The notes below the pieces were generated by a model that was not told where the DNA came from, did no database searches, and worked only from the letters and a program-made list of their open reading frames with translations. The position numbers and the translations under genes were made by a program. 58,000 nucleotides of DNA from Cryptomeria japonica (lineage: Eukaryota > Streptophyta > Pinopsida > Cupressales > Cupressaceae), in assembly GCF_030272615.1 (NCBI RefSeq), contig NC_081413.1, forward strand, positions 602,644,709 to 602,702,708, in the 5' to 3' direction. This document shows, piece after piece, positions 47,200 to 57,700 of the stretch (positions are counted from its first letter, which is position 1; every line of letters starts with the position of its first letter).

Positions 47200-48296
47200 C
47201 ATTATCTCCACCACCTTACCAGGAGGGGCTACGAGAGCGGTGCAATGAGATAGGTTGAGCAGCTATAATTGAAGAAGCTTGAGGGGTACGCACCCAAGCA
47301 GTGAAAGAGCTCCCCTTAGCAAAGCCCTTCCCCTTATCAATAGGGTTTGAAACATTTGGTTGCACACTAGCTTGCACCTGAGTAGAAATTGGCTTTGTCA
47401 CAGCGGCAGGCTATGAAGAGGGTTGCGAAGCAACAGAAACATCTTGCTTTGTCTTATTTTTTCGGCCATTGTGGTCCAACCTTCTTCAGACTTAGTCTCA
47501 TAAGGGAAAAAGGGTGCATCTTCTTTAGGTGGAGACTTAGTGCAAGGTGCAACAAGAGGGCAATCCTTAATCTTATGACTAGAGGATCAACACCGATAAT
47601 AGGTATTGAGAAAATTTAAATAAATCACACATTGAGAAAAAAATTATCCACTAATTTGAATATCAATAGTTTCCTCAAGATCCCGAGTTAAATCCACTTC
47701 AATACAAACCCTCTTTTGAGGGTGAGCATGAAAAAAAATGGTTTGGATCCATGAAAACCGTCTTGCCAAGGGATTGGGCAATAGTTTCTAGGAACGACCA
47801 ACAAGGAGAGGAAGGCCAGGGAATTCAACCTAGACAAGGACCTTAAGCTTCTTTTCATTAGAGACTATAAAGTCTCTTGGCCAAGGCTAAAAAACAAGCA
47901 AGGAAGACCGAACATACCATGCCCCAGTTTTTAGGACTCACTTGACATGGGTGGGATTTGAAAAGAGAAATAAATAAATAAAAACCTTTGTAATGTTTTT
48001 AACACCCCCAAGTCAGACCCCATGAGGGGCCCAAGCTTTGGCAAGCCAGTCGCGTAGCATGCTTTCAGGTGGGACCCTCCCCACAAAATATCCTATCAAA
48101 GTATATTTTTCAAGGTAATCGCAAGCACTATCAAAATCTTACAATGGTAAAACAAAATAAGGGGTACCGGAAATAGTACCTCATGGAACACTTTAAGGAC
48201 GAACTTGTGGGGATATTTGTTCAGAGGAGTCATGGTCTCCAGAGGCCAAAACACCATCATCAACATCAACTGCTAAAATGGGAATGGATGAAGCCA
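47200..48296 (-). pseudogene. LINE ORF1 (DUF4283 plus zinc-knuckle type), broken
   Basis: Possible start MASSIPILAVDVDDG at 48296. Further pieces: VEFPGLPLLVGRS, KRVCIEVDLTRDLEETIDIQI (the IcVEIDLs motif of DUF4283 proteins), a decayed knuckle YRC-S-HKIKDCPLV near 47575, and a Ser/Pro-rich end with QVQASVQPNVSNPIDKGKG (47401-47216). Several stops. By family this is the RNA-binding ORF1 protein. Confidence 0.6.
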
Positions 48297-48420
48297 TAAT
48301 AAAAGGCTTAAAATCACCCAATAAATGCGGTATGACAGAAGAAAATACAAGATGCAGACAAACAATACAGTGGTAGCAAGAAAACCCTAGCAGAGAAAAA
48401 CCTCATAAATTTTTATTCTG

Positions 48421-49067
48421 GTATTGTTCCTCATAATGTATTGTAGGTTTCCTTGAGATTTGATGTGTTAAGGACATGCAACGGTTTCTCCTTTTTACAT
48501 CTAGGGTGAGTTAGGTCATCTTAAGATTTAGTGAATGATGTTTGGTATTAAACAAAAGATAAAGCTTGCCTTTAGTTTAAGTGTATTATTAATTTTGTTT
48601 GTGCTTTGTAAGTTATTAAAAATGTACACAACATTGCACTAACGAGGAGACTCCATTAACTACATCAACGCTATCTTTCTTTGTATAAGATAAAAATTAT
48701 AATTATCTTTATCATTCTAAATTCAGATTAATAAATAGAACTCTATTGATTAAAATTAATTGTATTTATTACAATCACAACTTCAAAGAATCCTACAATT
48801 CAAACTGTATCTGTAGTTTACTTTTTTTATAATAAAAAATTCATACTTCGATCTGTAAAAGCAGGCCACCTACATTACATTCTAGGCTTAATTGATCCTA
48901 AAAAGAAACATGCATGCAAAGCCAATTTTTCAGTGGAAATGTCCGCGCCAAAAATGTCATTAAGCACCACATTACAAACAGATGCAGTAACAAAATAAAT
49001 ATGCCTGAATGAATCATTGCAAACCATGCAATCACAGCTCAGAAGACTTTACTCAAAACAATCTATC
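48421..49067. other. AT-rich DNA without recognised feature
   Basis: Between the LINE 5' end and the next LTR element. No gene, RNA or repeat recognised. Confidence 0.4.
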
Positions 49068-49742
49068 TATTTGGGAATTTGAAGCCCAATGGTCACATGA
49101 CCTTTCCACTCCCTCAAACTATTCATTTCACAGTTGAATGTGATTGTATAAATGACTGAGTGTAGTCATGTTTGTATGTAGATCGGATATTGATTAATAG
49201 ATTATTTGTTGGCCATTTGGAGGAATTGATTATGTGTTGCATTGATGTTTTGTCATTGATGTCAACACTAGTTGTTTGGATGTTTTACTGGCACCCTTCT
49301 AGTCTCAATAGGTTGAGTGGTTTCTGGTTAACTTGGATCCGGCTTGATCCGGTAGGCTCCGGTATAATCTAGCGATGGAATTGGCTTGTTCATGATACTT
49401 ATACTCATATTTGGTCAGTTGGTTTTGGTCTGGAGATCGGATGCTATCCTGCTTGCTTAAAAGATTGATTTCTGGTTCCGGCAAGGGTTTCACCGATAGA
49501 GCTTTTGATGGAGATCTTTGATGAATTACATAAGTGGTGTTGGTGCATCTTTTGATGGAGTTTCAGGATGTTGTTGGTGATCATGTTCGAGACTTGGCAG
49601 ATGGAGATCATTGCTGAAGCATGTGGACCTATACTTGGTCCCGGTTGATCTAGGTTATGGACCGGTTTTAATGTAACATATGGATAGGACCTATTGATGT
49701 ATTTCTGGAATGTCTTATGTGTTGATATTATTTGTTTGGTCT

Positions 49743-51215
49743 TGTAGACATATAAATCTGACCACTTTCCTAAGTGAATATTTAATATTCATTTTAGCCT
49801 CATTCCTCTATTTAATTAAATTCTATTTAATTAAATTTTTCATATTCATCTATTTTGATTAAATGAATTACTCAATTTATTTAATTAAGTTCACCTAAGC
49901 CTTTTCTAACTTTTAATTAAATAAGTCACTTTAATTAATTCTCCATTCTCCCTTTTTAATTAAATCTACATTTAATTAAATTGATCTTTGCAAATAAATA
50001 AATCTAATTTATTTATTAACATCTCCCACTTGTATTTATGCAAGTTGCATCTATTTAATTGAAATAAAGTAATTTATTTTAATTAAAAATCCTTTTTCCT
50101 CCACTTGAATTTTCCTACATCTCCCACTTGCCTCTTCAACCCCTTCTAGATTCTTCTAATCACTTCCAATTTAGCCTAATCCATCTCCTAAATATTGTCA
50201 CAATACTAAGAAAATAGAAATCGCTTCTCAAAAACTCCAAAGTCTTTGAAAACCATTAAGGCTTTATGTCCTTAACAAGTTAACCCTCAAAGTCTTCCAA
50301 ACCATTTAAGGCTCTTACATAACCATTAACAGTTAACTCAACCTTCTTGCATGATTAGAGACTTTCTCTCTAACTCAACTCCCATATAACCCAAGGGTCT
50401 CATCAAGCATCCATAGCTTTAACCTTGGTTATCTCTTTAACCCTTGCACAAGAGTATATCCCTTGGTGAAAGCTTTATCCAATGGATAACCCTAGTCTAA
50501 CCATAACCTTACCTCCTAAGGTAACCTTCATGTATCCATGAGCATTTAATGCTTCTTACATCTCCTCTCAAGCCCTCTCAAGGTGACATTCGTCAACTTG
50601 GGATTGGATTGAATCCCTCACATGGATTGATAACTTTAAATCCTAGCCATTGTTAAGATTATTCAATCTTAACCATTCATTGCCTTAATTTTCCTATAAA
50701 TAGAGCTCATTCCTTCTTCAAAATAATCAATTCTTTGTGCATCAAACTTATAGTCTCGTAGCATTAAGCATATTATCTCTTTTTGATAGAATAGAATTTT
50801 AGATCATTTTGATAGCATTATAATCTTAGATATATCATGTTAATCTAATATCATGTTAGCTTCATCTTAGTATCATTTTCATACTAGTTTAAGCTTCATA
50901 TCAATATCTTGCATCCTATCATCATCTAGTTTCATATCTAAATCATCACTAAGATCTTAATTGCATCCATTTTGATCCTAGAATCATTTAAATCTCGTTC
51001 TTTAGGTTGTCATCTTAAAGAATCAAGTGCTCTTCAAGATGAGAGCCACCTTTAATCTTGAAGATCCTTGGAGATAGAGGAACATGGAACATTTTAAAGA
51101 GTTTAGATTCATTTAACTTGCTTTGTTTGGATTTCTAACCTCTAATGCAATGTTTCATGTGTGTGTTTGAATTGTTTTCTCCTCTTGCAAGCTGATACCA
51201 CATTTCCAGCTTACA
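49743..51215 (+). mobile_element. Gypsy-like solo LTR (1,473 bp)
   Basis: TGTAGACATATAAATC start and tttccagcttaca end; flanks ggtct (49738-49742) and agtct (51216-51220) look like a target duplication with one mismatch. The interrupted Copia LTR reads continuously across it when compared with the relative at 5213-7275 (ttggtct...taaggccgacatgg). Same family as the LTRs at 1-1383 and 12926-14169. Confidence 0.8.
50694..50706 (+). promoter_or_regulatory. TATA box of the Gypsy-like LTR
   Basis: ctataaatagagc in the 3' third of the LTR, a near-perfect plant TATA element at the expected U3/R position. Confidence 0.5.
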
Positions 51216-52047
51216 AGTCTAAGGCCGACATGGTTTGTAATTAAGTAATCGATTTATTATCTCGTGGTCGACCTGATTGTTTATGATCGAGGTTTTGTAT
51301 ATATAGATGTAAGATCTCATTGTAGATCATCAAGGTTAATGTAAGAGGTCATGGTCCAGGAATATAATATGTGAATAATATAATATCATTAAGGCAAAGG
51401 AGTTGGTCGATCATTGGAGATCGAATTGGGCTTATGTAAGAGGATTTAGTCCTCTGGTATTGAGCTTAACTGGAACTGTACTCAGGCATAGGAGATGCTA
51501 TCTTTTGCAGTTCAACACTTCTTCGGATTGTGGTCTGGATTTATATGTACTCAATGAGGCTCTTTTTGTGAGGAGGAGTGTGCTCTAGGTTGCTGGCTTT
51601 CCTGCAAGTGCAGGCCTCTTCATTGTAATTCACATACTTACTACAAAATTATTATCTGACTGTGGGTAGGCTTCCCACTGTGGTTTTTCCCTTTGCCGAG
51701 TTTTCCACATACAAATCTTGGTGTTGTGTGGATACCTTTTATTTTGTGATTATTGTTTATGCTTAATTGATTAACTGTTATTCTGGTATGGTTTCAGTAT
51801 TAGAGTTTATATTGCTAATGCTTCTAGTAATCTATGAGAACTGATTCACACCCCCCCCCCCCTCCTTCTCAGTTGTCTTCCGGTTATCTGAACTGTCTAA
51901 CATTATTCTCCCTGCTTTCGATGGATGTAGCCAGTAATGGTGAGCCACGTTAAACTTCGTGTTATGCATTGTTGTGTATTCATTTATGTTCTAGTTTCTC
52001 TTTTTTATTGTTGATTATCATGTTTTTTACTTGGTCTAAACTAACAA

Positions 52048-52060
52048 TTGGTATCAGGGC
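52048..52060 (+). other. Primer-binding site, initiator-Met type
   Basis: ttggtatcagggc immediately follows the LTR end ctaaca; one mismatch from TGGTATCAGAGC. Confidence 0.8.
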
Positions 52061-52082
52061 TATGGTGAAATGTTGAGTAGAG

Positions 52083-53132
52083 ATGGGATCTGATTGGGTG
52101 GTTGATCCTGGAGATGGGTGCCCTTATTTTTTGTTCGATCCCAGAGCTGGGTGTTTTTATGTTATCAACAAACAGGCTAAAGTTTCAGATGATGAGGCCG
52201 AATCAGATGATGAAGCCGAATCAATCATTGAAAAATTTCTTGACAGTCTAGAATCGGTAGAGAGTGATGTCCAAGTGGAGGTTGAAACCAAACGTCATTG
52301 GTGGGATGGCTGAAAAAAGGAGGAGACTTCGGGTGAAGAAGACGAGGGTTTGTTGTACTCGTTATTTGAAGAAGAAGATGTAATCTCGAATCTAGCAAAT
52401 GAAGATGACCCTGAAGAAGAATAGGCAGATTGCAGAAGTGATGATTTATTGATGAAAATTGCAGAAGATGAGGCGGTGGAATGCATTGATTACAGGTGTT
52501 GCATAAACTTGTGCTAGAAATACCAAAAACATTTTTGACATGAAGCTCGTTGGTGCTGGGTATGGTTATCGAAGCGGTTCCTCTCCGACGCCTTCAAACC
52601 TAAGAGCTGGGTTTTATTGTGATGGGATGCCTACGGATGGCCCAAAGCAAGCAGAGCTTGCTGCAAACGCCACTGATGACATGTGGTCGTTTGAAGGTTT
52701 TTTCTGGTTGGAAGGGGACCGAGAAGGGAGTCCACAAGACGAGAGGAGAGGCTTGTGTATCGGCCAAGAAGAGGGTCACAAAGCCCTAGCTGTTGCCCAT
52801 CCTGAAGACGAGGAGGCACAAAATCGATTCGTTTCATTCGTGAAAATGGAAGAACCAAAGATATTGAATGGTACAATAGGAGATGATGAACTCTGCTGCT
52901 TTTATGGTGAGTCGGGGCATAGACAATATGCATGTCCAACAATACAATTTCATTACCCCAATCCTGCCACCATGATAACCCATTTTGTGACGGTAGAAGT
53001 GACAAAACCGGCTATAAGACCCAATCATATGGTGACGGTGATCGTGGAGATTGCTTTCCGTGGGATCGTGGAACTGATTCTATGAAGAAATGGTCTGGAG
53101 AGGAAGAGATTTGTCTGGCCAAGTTTCTCTAA
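52083..53132 (+). pseudogene. Gag-like remnant with acidic repeat and decayed zinc knuckle
   Basis: First part MGSDWVVDPGDGCPYFLFDP to a TGA at 52311, continuing in frame as KKEETSGEEDEG with more stops; rich in Asp/Glu with a duplicated DDEAES. Second part from 52540 (181 codons, MKLVGAGYGYRSGSS) includes CCFYGESGHRQYACP, a CCHC knuckle in which the second Cys is lost. The position after the primer site and the knuckle suggest a short gag derivative, but the first part resembles no gag I know and may itself be captured sequence. Confidence 0.4.
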
Positions 53133-53174
53133 GAATGTACTTCACCCGAAGGCGAAATCAACATAGCGGCGTTT

Positions 53175-53610
53175 TACTTGTGAGCTAAAGAATACAATGT
53201 CTTCATTGATGAGCTGGATGCTATTGGAAGAACTCGTGGTATCGTTAAAGGTTCCAGAGGACAAGAGTGTGATGCCACAGACAGTCAGCTTCTTACAAGC
53301 TTAGATGGATTTGAAGGGAAAGGAGATATGATTACTATTGTTGTCACCGACAAGTCGTATGTTCTTGATGCAACACTGGTGAGACCTGGACGTTTTGATT
53401 GAAAAATTTATATCCCTAAGCCTTCATTTGAAGACCATATTGAGATTTTAAAGATCCCTACGCAGAAGAAACCTATGGCAAATGATGTGGTAGATGAGGC
53501 AGCTCTGTCTAACGTGACAGACTCGTTTGGAAACGGCCACTATGGATTAGCATTTGCAAGCGAAGGGCAGGAGCGCGCTATGCACCAGCTAGACAAAAAC
53601 AAACTCATAA
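53175..53610 (+). pseudogene. FtsH-like AAA ATPase fragment captured by the LTR element
   Basis: Reads AKEYNVFIDELDAIGRTRG (Walker B FIDELDA), GQECDATDSQLLTSLDGFEG, GDMITIVVTDKSYVLDATLV, RPGRFD, TGA, KIYIPKPSFEDHIEILKIP and QKKPMANDVVDEAALSNVTD. This is the second half of an AAA module: Walker B, second region of homology (RPGRFDRK, with the Arg codon now TGA) and the start of the helical subdomain. IPKP and KKPMA-D suggest the chloroplast FtsHi class, membrane proteins of the plastid envelope (family knowledge). Walker A and protease parts are absent. The intronless reading suggests an RNA route, but one exon could also explain it. Confidence 0.8.
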
Positions 53611-53840
53611 CGCCTTTCTGTAGCCTGACAAGTTTGAATGGGGTCATGATGGGAGGTAGAGGTATGACTATTGCGATTCTCTTCTTGTTTGGTCAAGGAG
53701 TGGATGACCATTTTTTTACAGAGAGCCCAGATTCAGGGGATACAGAAGAAGTTTGGGTTGTCCATGACGGAGTGTTTTTTGAACCTGCGAAAAATTTTGT
53801 TTCTAAATTTGATATATTGGGCAATTTTGTGCCGGAAAGT

Positions 53841-53920
53841 GTTTTTGACTCTAGTTTGAGTTGGAGAAAACCCATTTGGCGTTTTTGACTCTAGTTTGAG
53901 TTGGAGAAAACTCATTTGAA
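53841..53920. repeat. 40-bp tandem duplication
   Basis: gtttttgactctagtttgag begins at 53841 and at 53881; two copies differing by a base or two, inside the element's 3' internal region. Confidence 0.85.
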
Positions 53921-54040
53921 GTTTTCGTGAGCAGAGTTTGGCAAAGTTAAAATCTTCGTTGGGTTTAGTCTTATAATAATTGAAATGAAAAGCAGGGGAT
54001 ATTGTGTATGACTGTATTGGTTGGTCTTCATAAGGGAGAT

Positions 54041-54315
54041 TGTTGGGAGTTTGGAGCCCAACGGTCACATGACCTTTTCACTCCCTCAAACTATTCATTT
54101 CACAACTGAATGTGATTGTATAAATGACTGAGTGTAGTCATGTTTGTATGTAGATCGGATATTGATTAATAGATTATTCTCCTACTTTCGATGGATGTAG
54201 TCAGTAATGATAAACCACATTAAACTTTGTTTTATGCATTATTGTATATTCGTTTCTGTTTTGGTTTCTCTGTTTTATTGTTGATTATCATGTTTTCTGC
54301 TCGGTTTATTAAATT
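54041..54315 (+). mobile_element. 3' LTR of the FtsH-carrying element
   Basis: TGTTGGGAGTTTGG after the purine tract; matches 49071-49206 joined to 51908-52046, with agattattctcc at 54171-54182 as the uninterrupted site. The final few bases (ctaaca in the 5' copy) are not conserved. Confidence 0.85.
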
Positions 54316-54356
54316 CCCAAGGAGAGGAACTTTCATTTGTGATTTCTACTCGAACA

Positions 54357-55225
54357 TTATCTTGGTCGGGGATTTAACAACGGTAGGTATGGATCTTCAC
54401 GTGAAGGAGAAAGATTAGTTGGGGATCTCCACTGTGGAAGCTCTGAGCTTGGATTCGAGTGGGATGACGATACCATCGATTCCTTCAACTCCACCACCAC
54501 CTCACTCATTGTCGGCCTCTAAATTGAGTGGTTTGAGCAACATGCCATTGCTAACTCTGCTAATTTCCATAAGTCCTCTATCCTATACTTCTTTTCCATA
54601 GCAGGATCTGCAATGCTCTCTATATCTCCCTTCAACATGAATTCCCTTGTCTGCAATTAAACCAAACAAATTCAAACTTTGTGATCATTTCATTTTTTAT
54701 TTCATAGTAAATTCAACAGCGTTTGATTTCTCCGGCTATATTACCCAACTAGTGATGTGAGTTGTTTCTCCATCTACGGACTCAGCAACCACAGGATGCT
54801 GTCCAGAAATAATTTCTAATAGAGCAACCCCAAAGCTATATATATATCTGCAAAACATAAATAAACAACAAAGTGGTCAGTATCCCAATAATGAGATTTC
54901 AAGTTCAGTAATAACGTGTAGAAAAGAATTACTCTGGATCTATGTATCCCGTGGTGCCTTTCACTACTGTACTTATGTGAGTAGCTCCCTCCAAAGGAGA
55001 TATTCTCGACAATCCGAAATCTGCTACTTTTGCCTCCATTCGATCATTGAGTAGGATGTTTGAGCTCTTCACATCTCTGTGAATAATGCATGGGTTGCAG
55101 CCATGATGTAAATACTCTAAACCTCCTTGAATAATGCATGGGTTGCAGCCATGATGTAAATACTCTAAACCTGCTTGCAGCCATGATGTAAATACTCTAA
55201 ACCTGCTTGCAGCCATCATTTTAGA
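54357..55225 (-). pseudogene. Receptor-like kinase pseudogene, C-terminal part
   Basis: Three exon-like pieces on the minus strand. 55219-54929: [47 protein letters not shown] (catalytic loop HRD, DFG, activation loop). About 54847-54739: YSFGVALLEIISGQHPVVAE, though the segment between DPE and YSFG (normally Y-----LTEKSDV) is missing. 54650-54357: REFMLKGDIESIADPAMEKK, LAELAMACCSNHSI, TAG, RPTMSEVVVELKE to a natural-looking stop. This is the kinase C-lobe of an LRR/malectin-type receptor kinase acting at the plasma membrane. The [14 protein letters not shown] codons are partly triplicated at the 5' end (55090-55215) and the N-lobe is absent. The TAG replaces the Gln usual before RPTM. Confidence 0.85.
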
Positions 55226-56459
55226 CTTTATTTACAAAAAATTATGCTTTAAAATTGATTATTGAGTCCATATAAAAAGAAATTTATCTATCGAGATACA
55301 TGAGTAACAAGCCAATATACTCGCCAATTCTGTAAGAATCCTTTTCACCGACATGATTCATCAATATGTTAAACTATCCTATAAACATTACATTGATCTC
55401 TCACATTTTGAGATTACTTCAAATTTTTAACTTCTCTGATTCACCATCAAACTTAGATGCGAGTCTACTTGACATCACATCCTCTCTATGCACCAGAGGA
55501 TACATGCTACATGATTACATGCACTATTCACACTAATCCATGTAGGCTTGACTCAACAGGGGGTTACAAAACACTTAGAGAAATGAAACTTTTTTATGGC
55601 TAAGTTTTACATTTGTGAGTAGAACCAATCATACGCCCCCTACAACAACTTAAATACAAAAAATAGAGAATCAAACAGCAATTGTTGAAAGCTAGAGATA
55701 TAAGAAAAAATAGTAGTAAATGAGACCAACATAAAACTTATCCTCTATTCTGGGCAACAACACTATGCAGCCTACACAAATGAATATAGATTTGATTTCT
55801 TTCACTATGCCAAACTCATAATGATGCACAACATTTCCTCTAAACACAAAAACTCTCCAACTCTTTTGTAGATTCTTCTTCTACTGGCCAGCATACATTG
55901 GTGATTCTTCTTGCAGCCAAAGCTCTTCCTCTATCATAAATTAAAACAGACCATTAAGTTTGCGTTGTTGTTTGATTGCAGCGGGTATTGTGCTTTCATT
56001 TCAAAACCCACAGCCAATGTCCCAATCACAACCAAATCAACTTCAGTCATTGTCTGTTAAAGCTAATTTACAATCACAATAGTTACCAACGGCATTTGTA
56101 ATGTTTTTCTGTTTTTTTTTTCTTATCTTTTGAAATTAGATTGATCCTTGATCATATGATCAAAAATTTCTGCAATAAATTTAAATGAATTTAAGATTTA
56201 TTGTGTTATTGTTGTTGCTAAATTGTAGGTTTTGAAAAGGCAGTTGAAGTTCTCAGCATAGTAAATCTAATTCGTAAGGAGGAAGGTATCGTTGTTTTTT
56301 CATGTAACCAAGGATGAACAACAAAATGGGTAAATTATTTTCATAGCCACCAAGGAAGAGATCACAGGTCAACAATCAAAAGAAGTCGTTGTGTCTATCA
56401 AGATATTGCCATATCCCTGGCTTTTATGCAAATAAAGGAGATTTCAGATCTGGTAAGAT
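55226..56459. other. AT-rich DNA without recognised gene
   Basis: No ORF or RNA gene recognised. From 56130 to 56240 there is a stretch (ttgatccttgatcat, tttaaatgaatttaag, attgtgttattg) resembling 57600-57655, possibly the end of an LTR. Confidence 0.4.
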
Positions 56460-57400
56460 TGTTGGAATGCGGTAATTTCTCCTTCACATGCAAGAAAGAT
56501 CTACGATCATGCACCGACAATGCAAGAAATTTCTGTTGTAGTTCCTATTTTAGAATATTTGATTAAGTAGTTTAGTTTGCAAATAATGGAAAGAACATGC
56601 AAAATTAAATCTGTAGTTTTAGCTCAGTTAATTACTCCATCAATCATACAAAGCATTGCATGTTATGATTCTTTCTAGAATTTGCTATAGGTTCCTAAAT
56701 TCCTCTTTAAAAGAGGAGATGTAAATCAATTAATAAGCAATCAATAAAAATGGTTTTGTGCAGCAGCACCAAAGTAATTTTCTGTGTTTATTTCTAAACT
56801 TATATGTCTGTGTATAATTATGTGTTTATGATTTCTAGATGTATGCATTTGATAAATTATTTCTGAATTCTAATCCATCCACCTCCTTCAAAGAAGTCAT
56901 CGCTTGTGAAAGCGAGTAGCTTCCTACCATGAGGTTTTTTGAGAAGGAAGATTCAAGGTTATTAATGTAGTTTAGATCAAGTGTACTTTGAATGATGATT
57001 CAAAAAGGAAATCAAGTTAGGAGAAGCCGCCACAGAGGAGATCGCCGCTGCTACCAGTTTTCGAAGGGAAGCTATTTAAGTTGAAAGGCAAAATATTCAA
57101 GCTTGTTGTCAATGGAAAGCCATCTCTTATAAAGGTGAAGTCGATCCTCGAGATCGAGTCTAAGAGATGTGGCATAATTTACCAAGTTTGAAGTCATTTG
57201 TGAAAAAAGTGAAGTCTTCAATTTGTGAGGAAGCCAAATCAAAGTTTTAAAAAAAGCTATAATGTTTTATTTTAAATTAACTAAAAGACTTAGAAACCAG
57301 CAAATGTCCAAAGAAGAAGAGAGAAGCCCGCATAAGTTGGAAGACAAAATCAAGCTGCAGGTGTTGTAAAGAAAAGATCTCTTGAAATTAAAGAGGAGAT
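56460..57400 (+). mobile_element. Probable LTR-element remnant
   Basis: tgttggaatgcggtaatttctcc at 56460 resembles the start at 57401 and could be an LTR start; caatcaataaaaatg near 56740 looks like a polyadenylation region. 56880-57400 is purine-rich with many stops and ends in a polypurine tract aaagaggagat. No coding domain recognised. Confidence 0.35.
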
Positions 57401-57700
57401 TGTTGGAGTACTTAATTTCTCCCACTTTGTAAGAGGAGAATTGCAGTTTTTGCATGAGAACATAAGTTTTTTCCACAAGTTTAAAATAGATCTGCTTAGT
57501 ATAAATTTTGCATGAAGTTGTACGATAAATTGAAATTTGTTAACTAAATTTTAAACCCCTATTTATTGAAGCATTTGTAATGCATGTTTAAACCTCAGTT
57601 GATCCTTGAAATTCTGTAATCAATTTAAATGAATACAATATTCATTGTGTTATAACTGTGTATCTTTTTATTTTCTTCAGAAATAAGGGGCAGTTTTATA
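57401..57700 (+). mobile_element. LTR-like sequence after a polypurine tract
   Basis: TGTTGGAGTACTTAATTTC follows aaagaggagat; gatccttgaaattctgtaatc and ttcattgtgttataactgtg near 57612-57660 match the 56140-56215 block. The 3' end is unclear (near 57690). Probably a 3' LTR. Confidence 0.4.

Larger units (their letters stand above)
46331..48420 (-). mobile_element. LINE (L1-type), 5' half, minus strand
   Basis: Holds ORF1 and the endonuclease half of ORF2 of the LINE whose RT half lies at 25390-29173. The exact 5' end is not visible (about 48400). Confidence 0.75.
49207..51902 (+). mobile_element. Copia-like solo LTR with TTATT target duplication
   Basis: TGTTGGCCATTTGG at 49207, ...gaactgtctaaca at 51902, flanked by ttatt at 49202-49206 and 51903-51907. 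Belongs with the LTRs at 5213-7275 and 14170-14904 (gcaagtgcaggcctctt, gtgggtaggcttcccactg, ttttccacatacaaatc blocks). Without the nested Gypsy LTR it is about 1.22 kb. A tgtatatatagatg TATA-like box lies near 51296. The homologous site in the 3' LTR (54176) is empty. Confidence 0.9.
49068..54315 (+). mobile_element. Small non-autonomous LTR element carrying an FtsH-like gene fragment
   Basis: 5' LTR (49068-52046, interrupted) and 3' LTR (54041-about 54315) share gagcccaacggtcacatgacc-type starts and gttgattatcatgttttttac-type ends; each is about 277 bp without the insert. A Met-type primer site follows the 5' LTR and a purine tract aagggagat precedes the 3' LTR. Internal region only 2.0 kb: an acidic/zinc-knuckle gag-like remnant and a piece of a chloroplast FtsH-like gene. 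No pol. The 3' LTR end is eroded. Confidence 0.8.
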
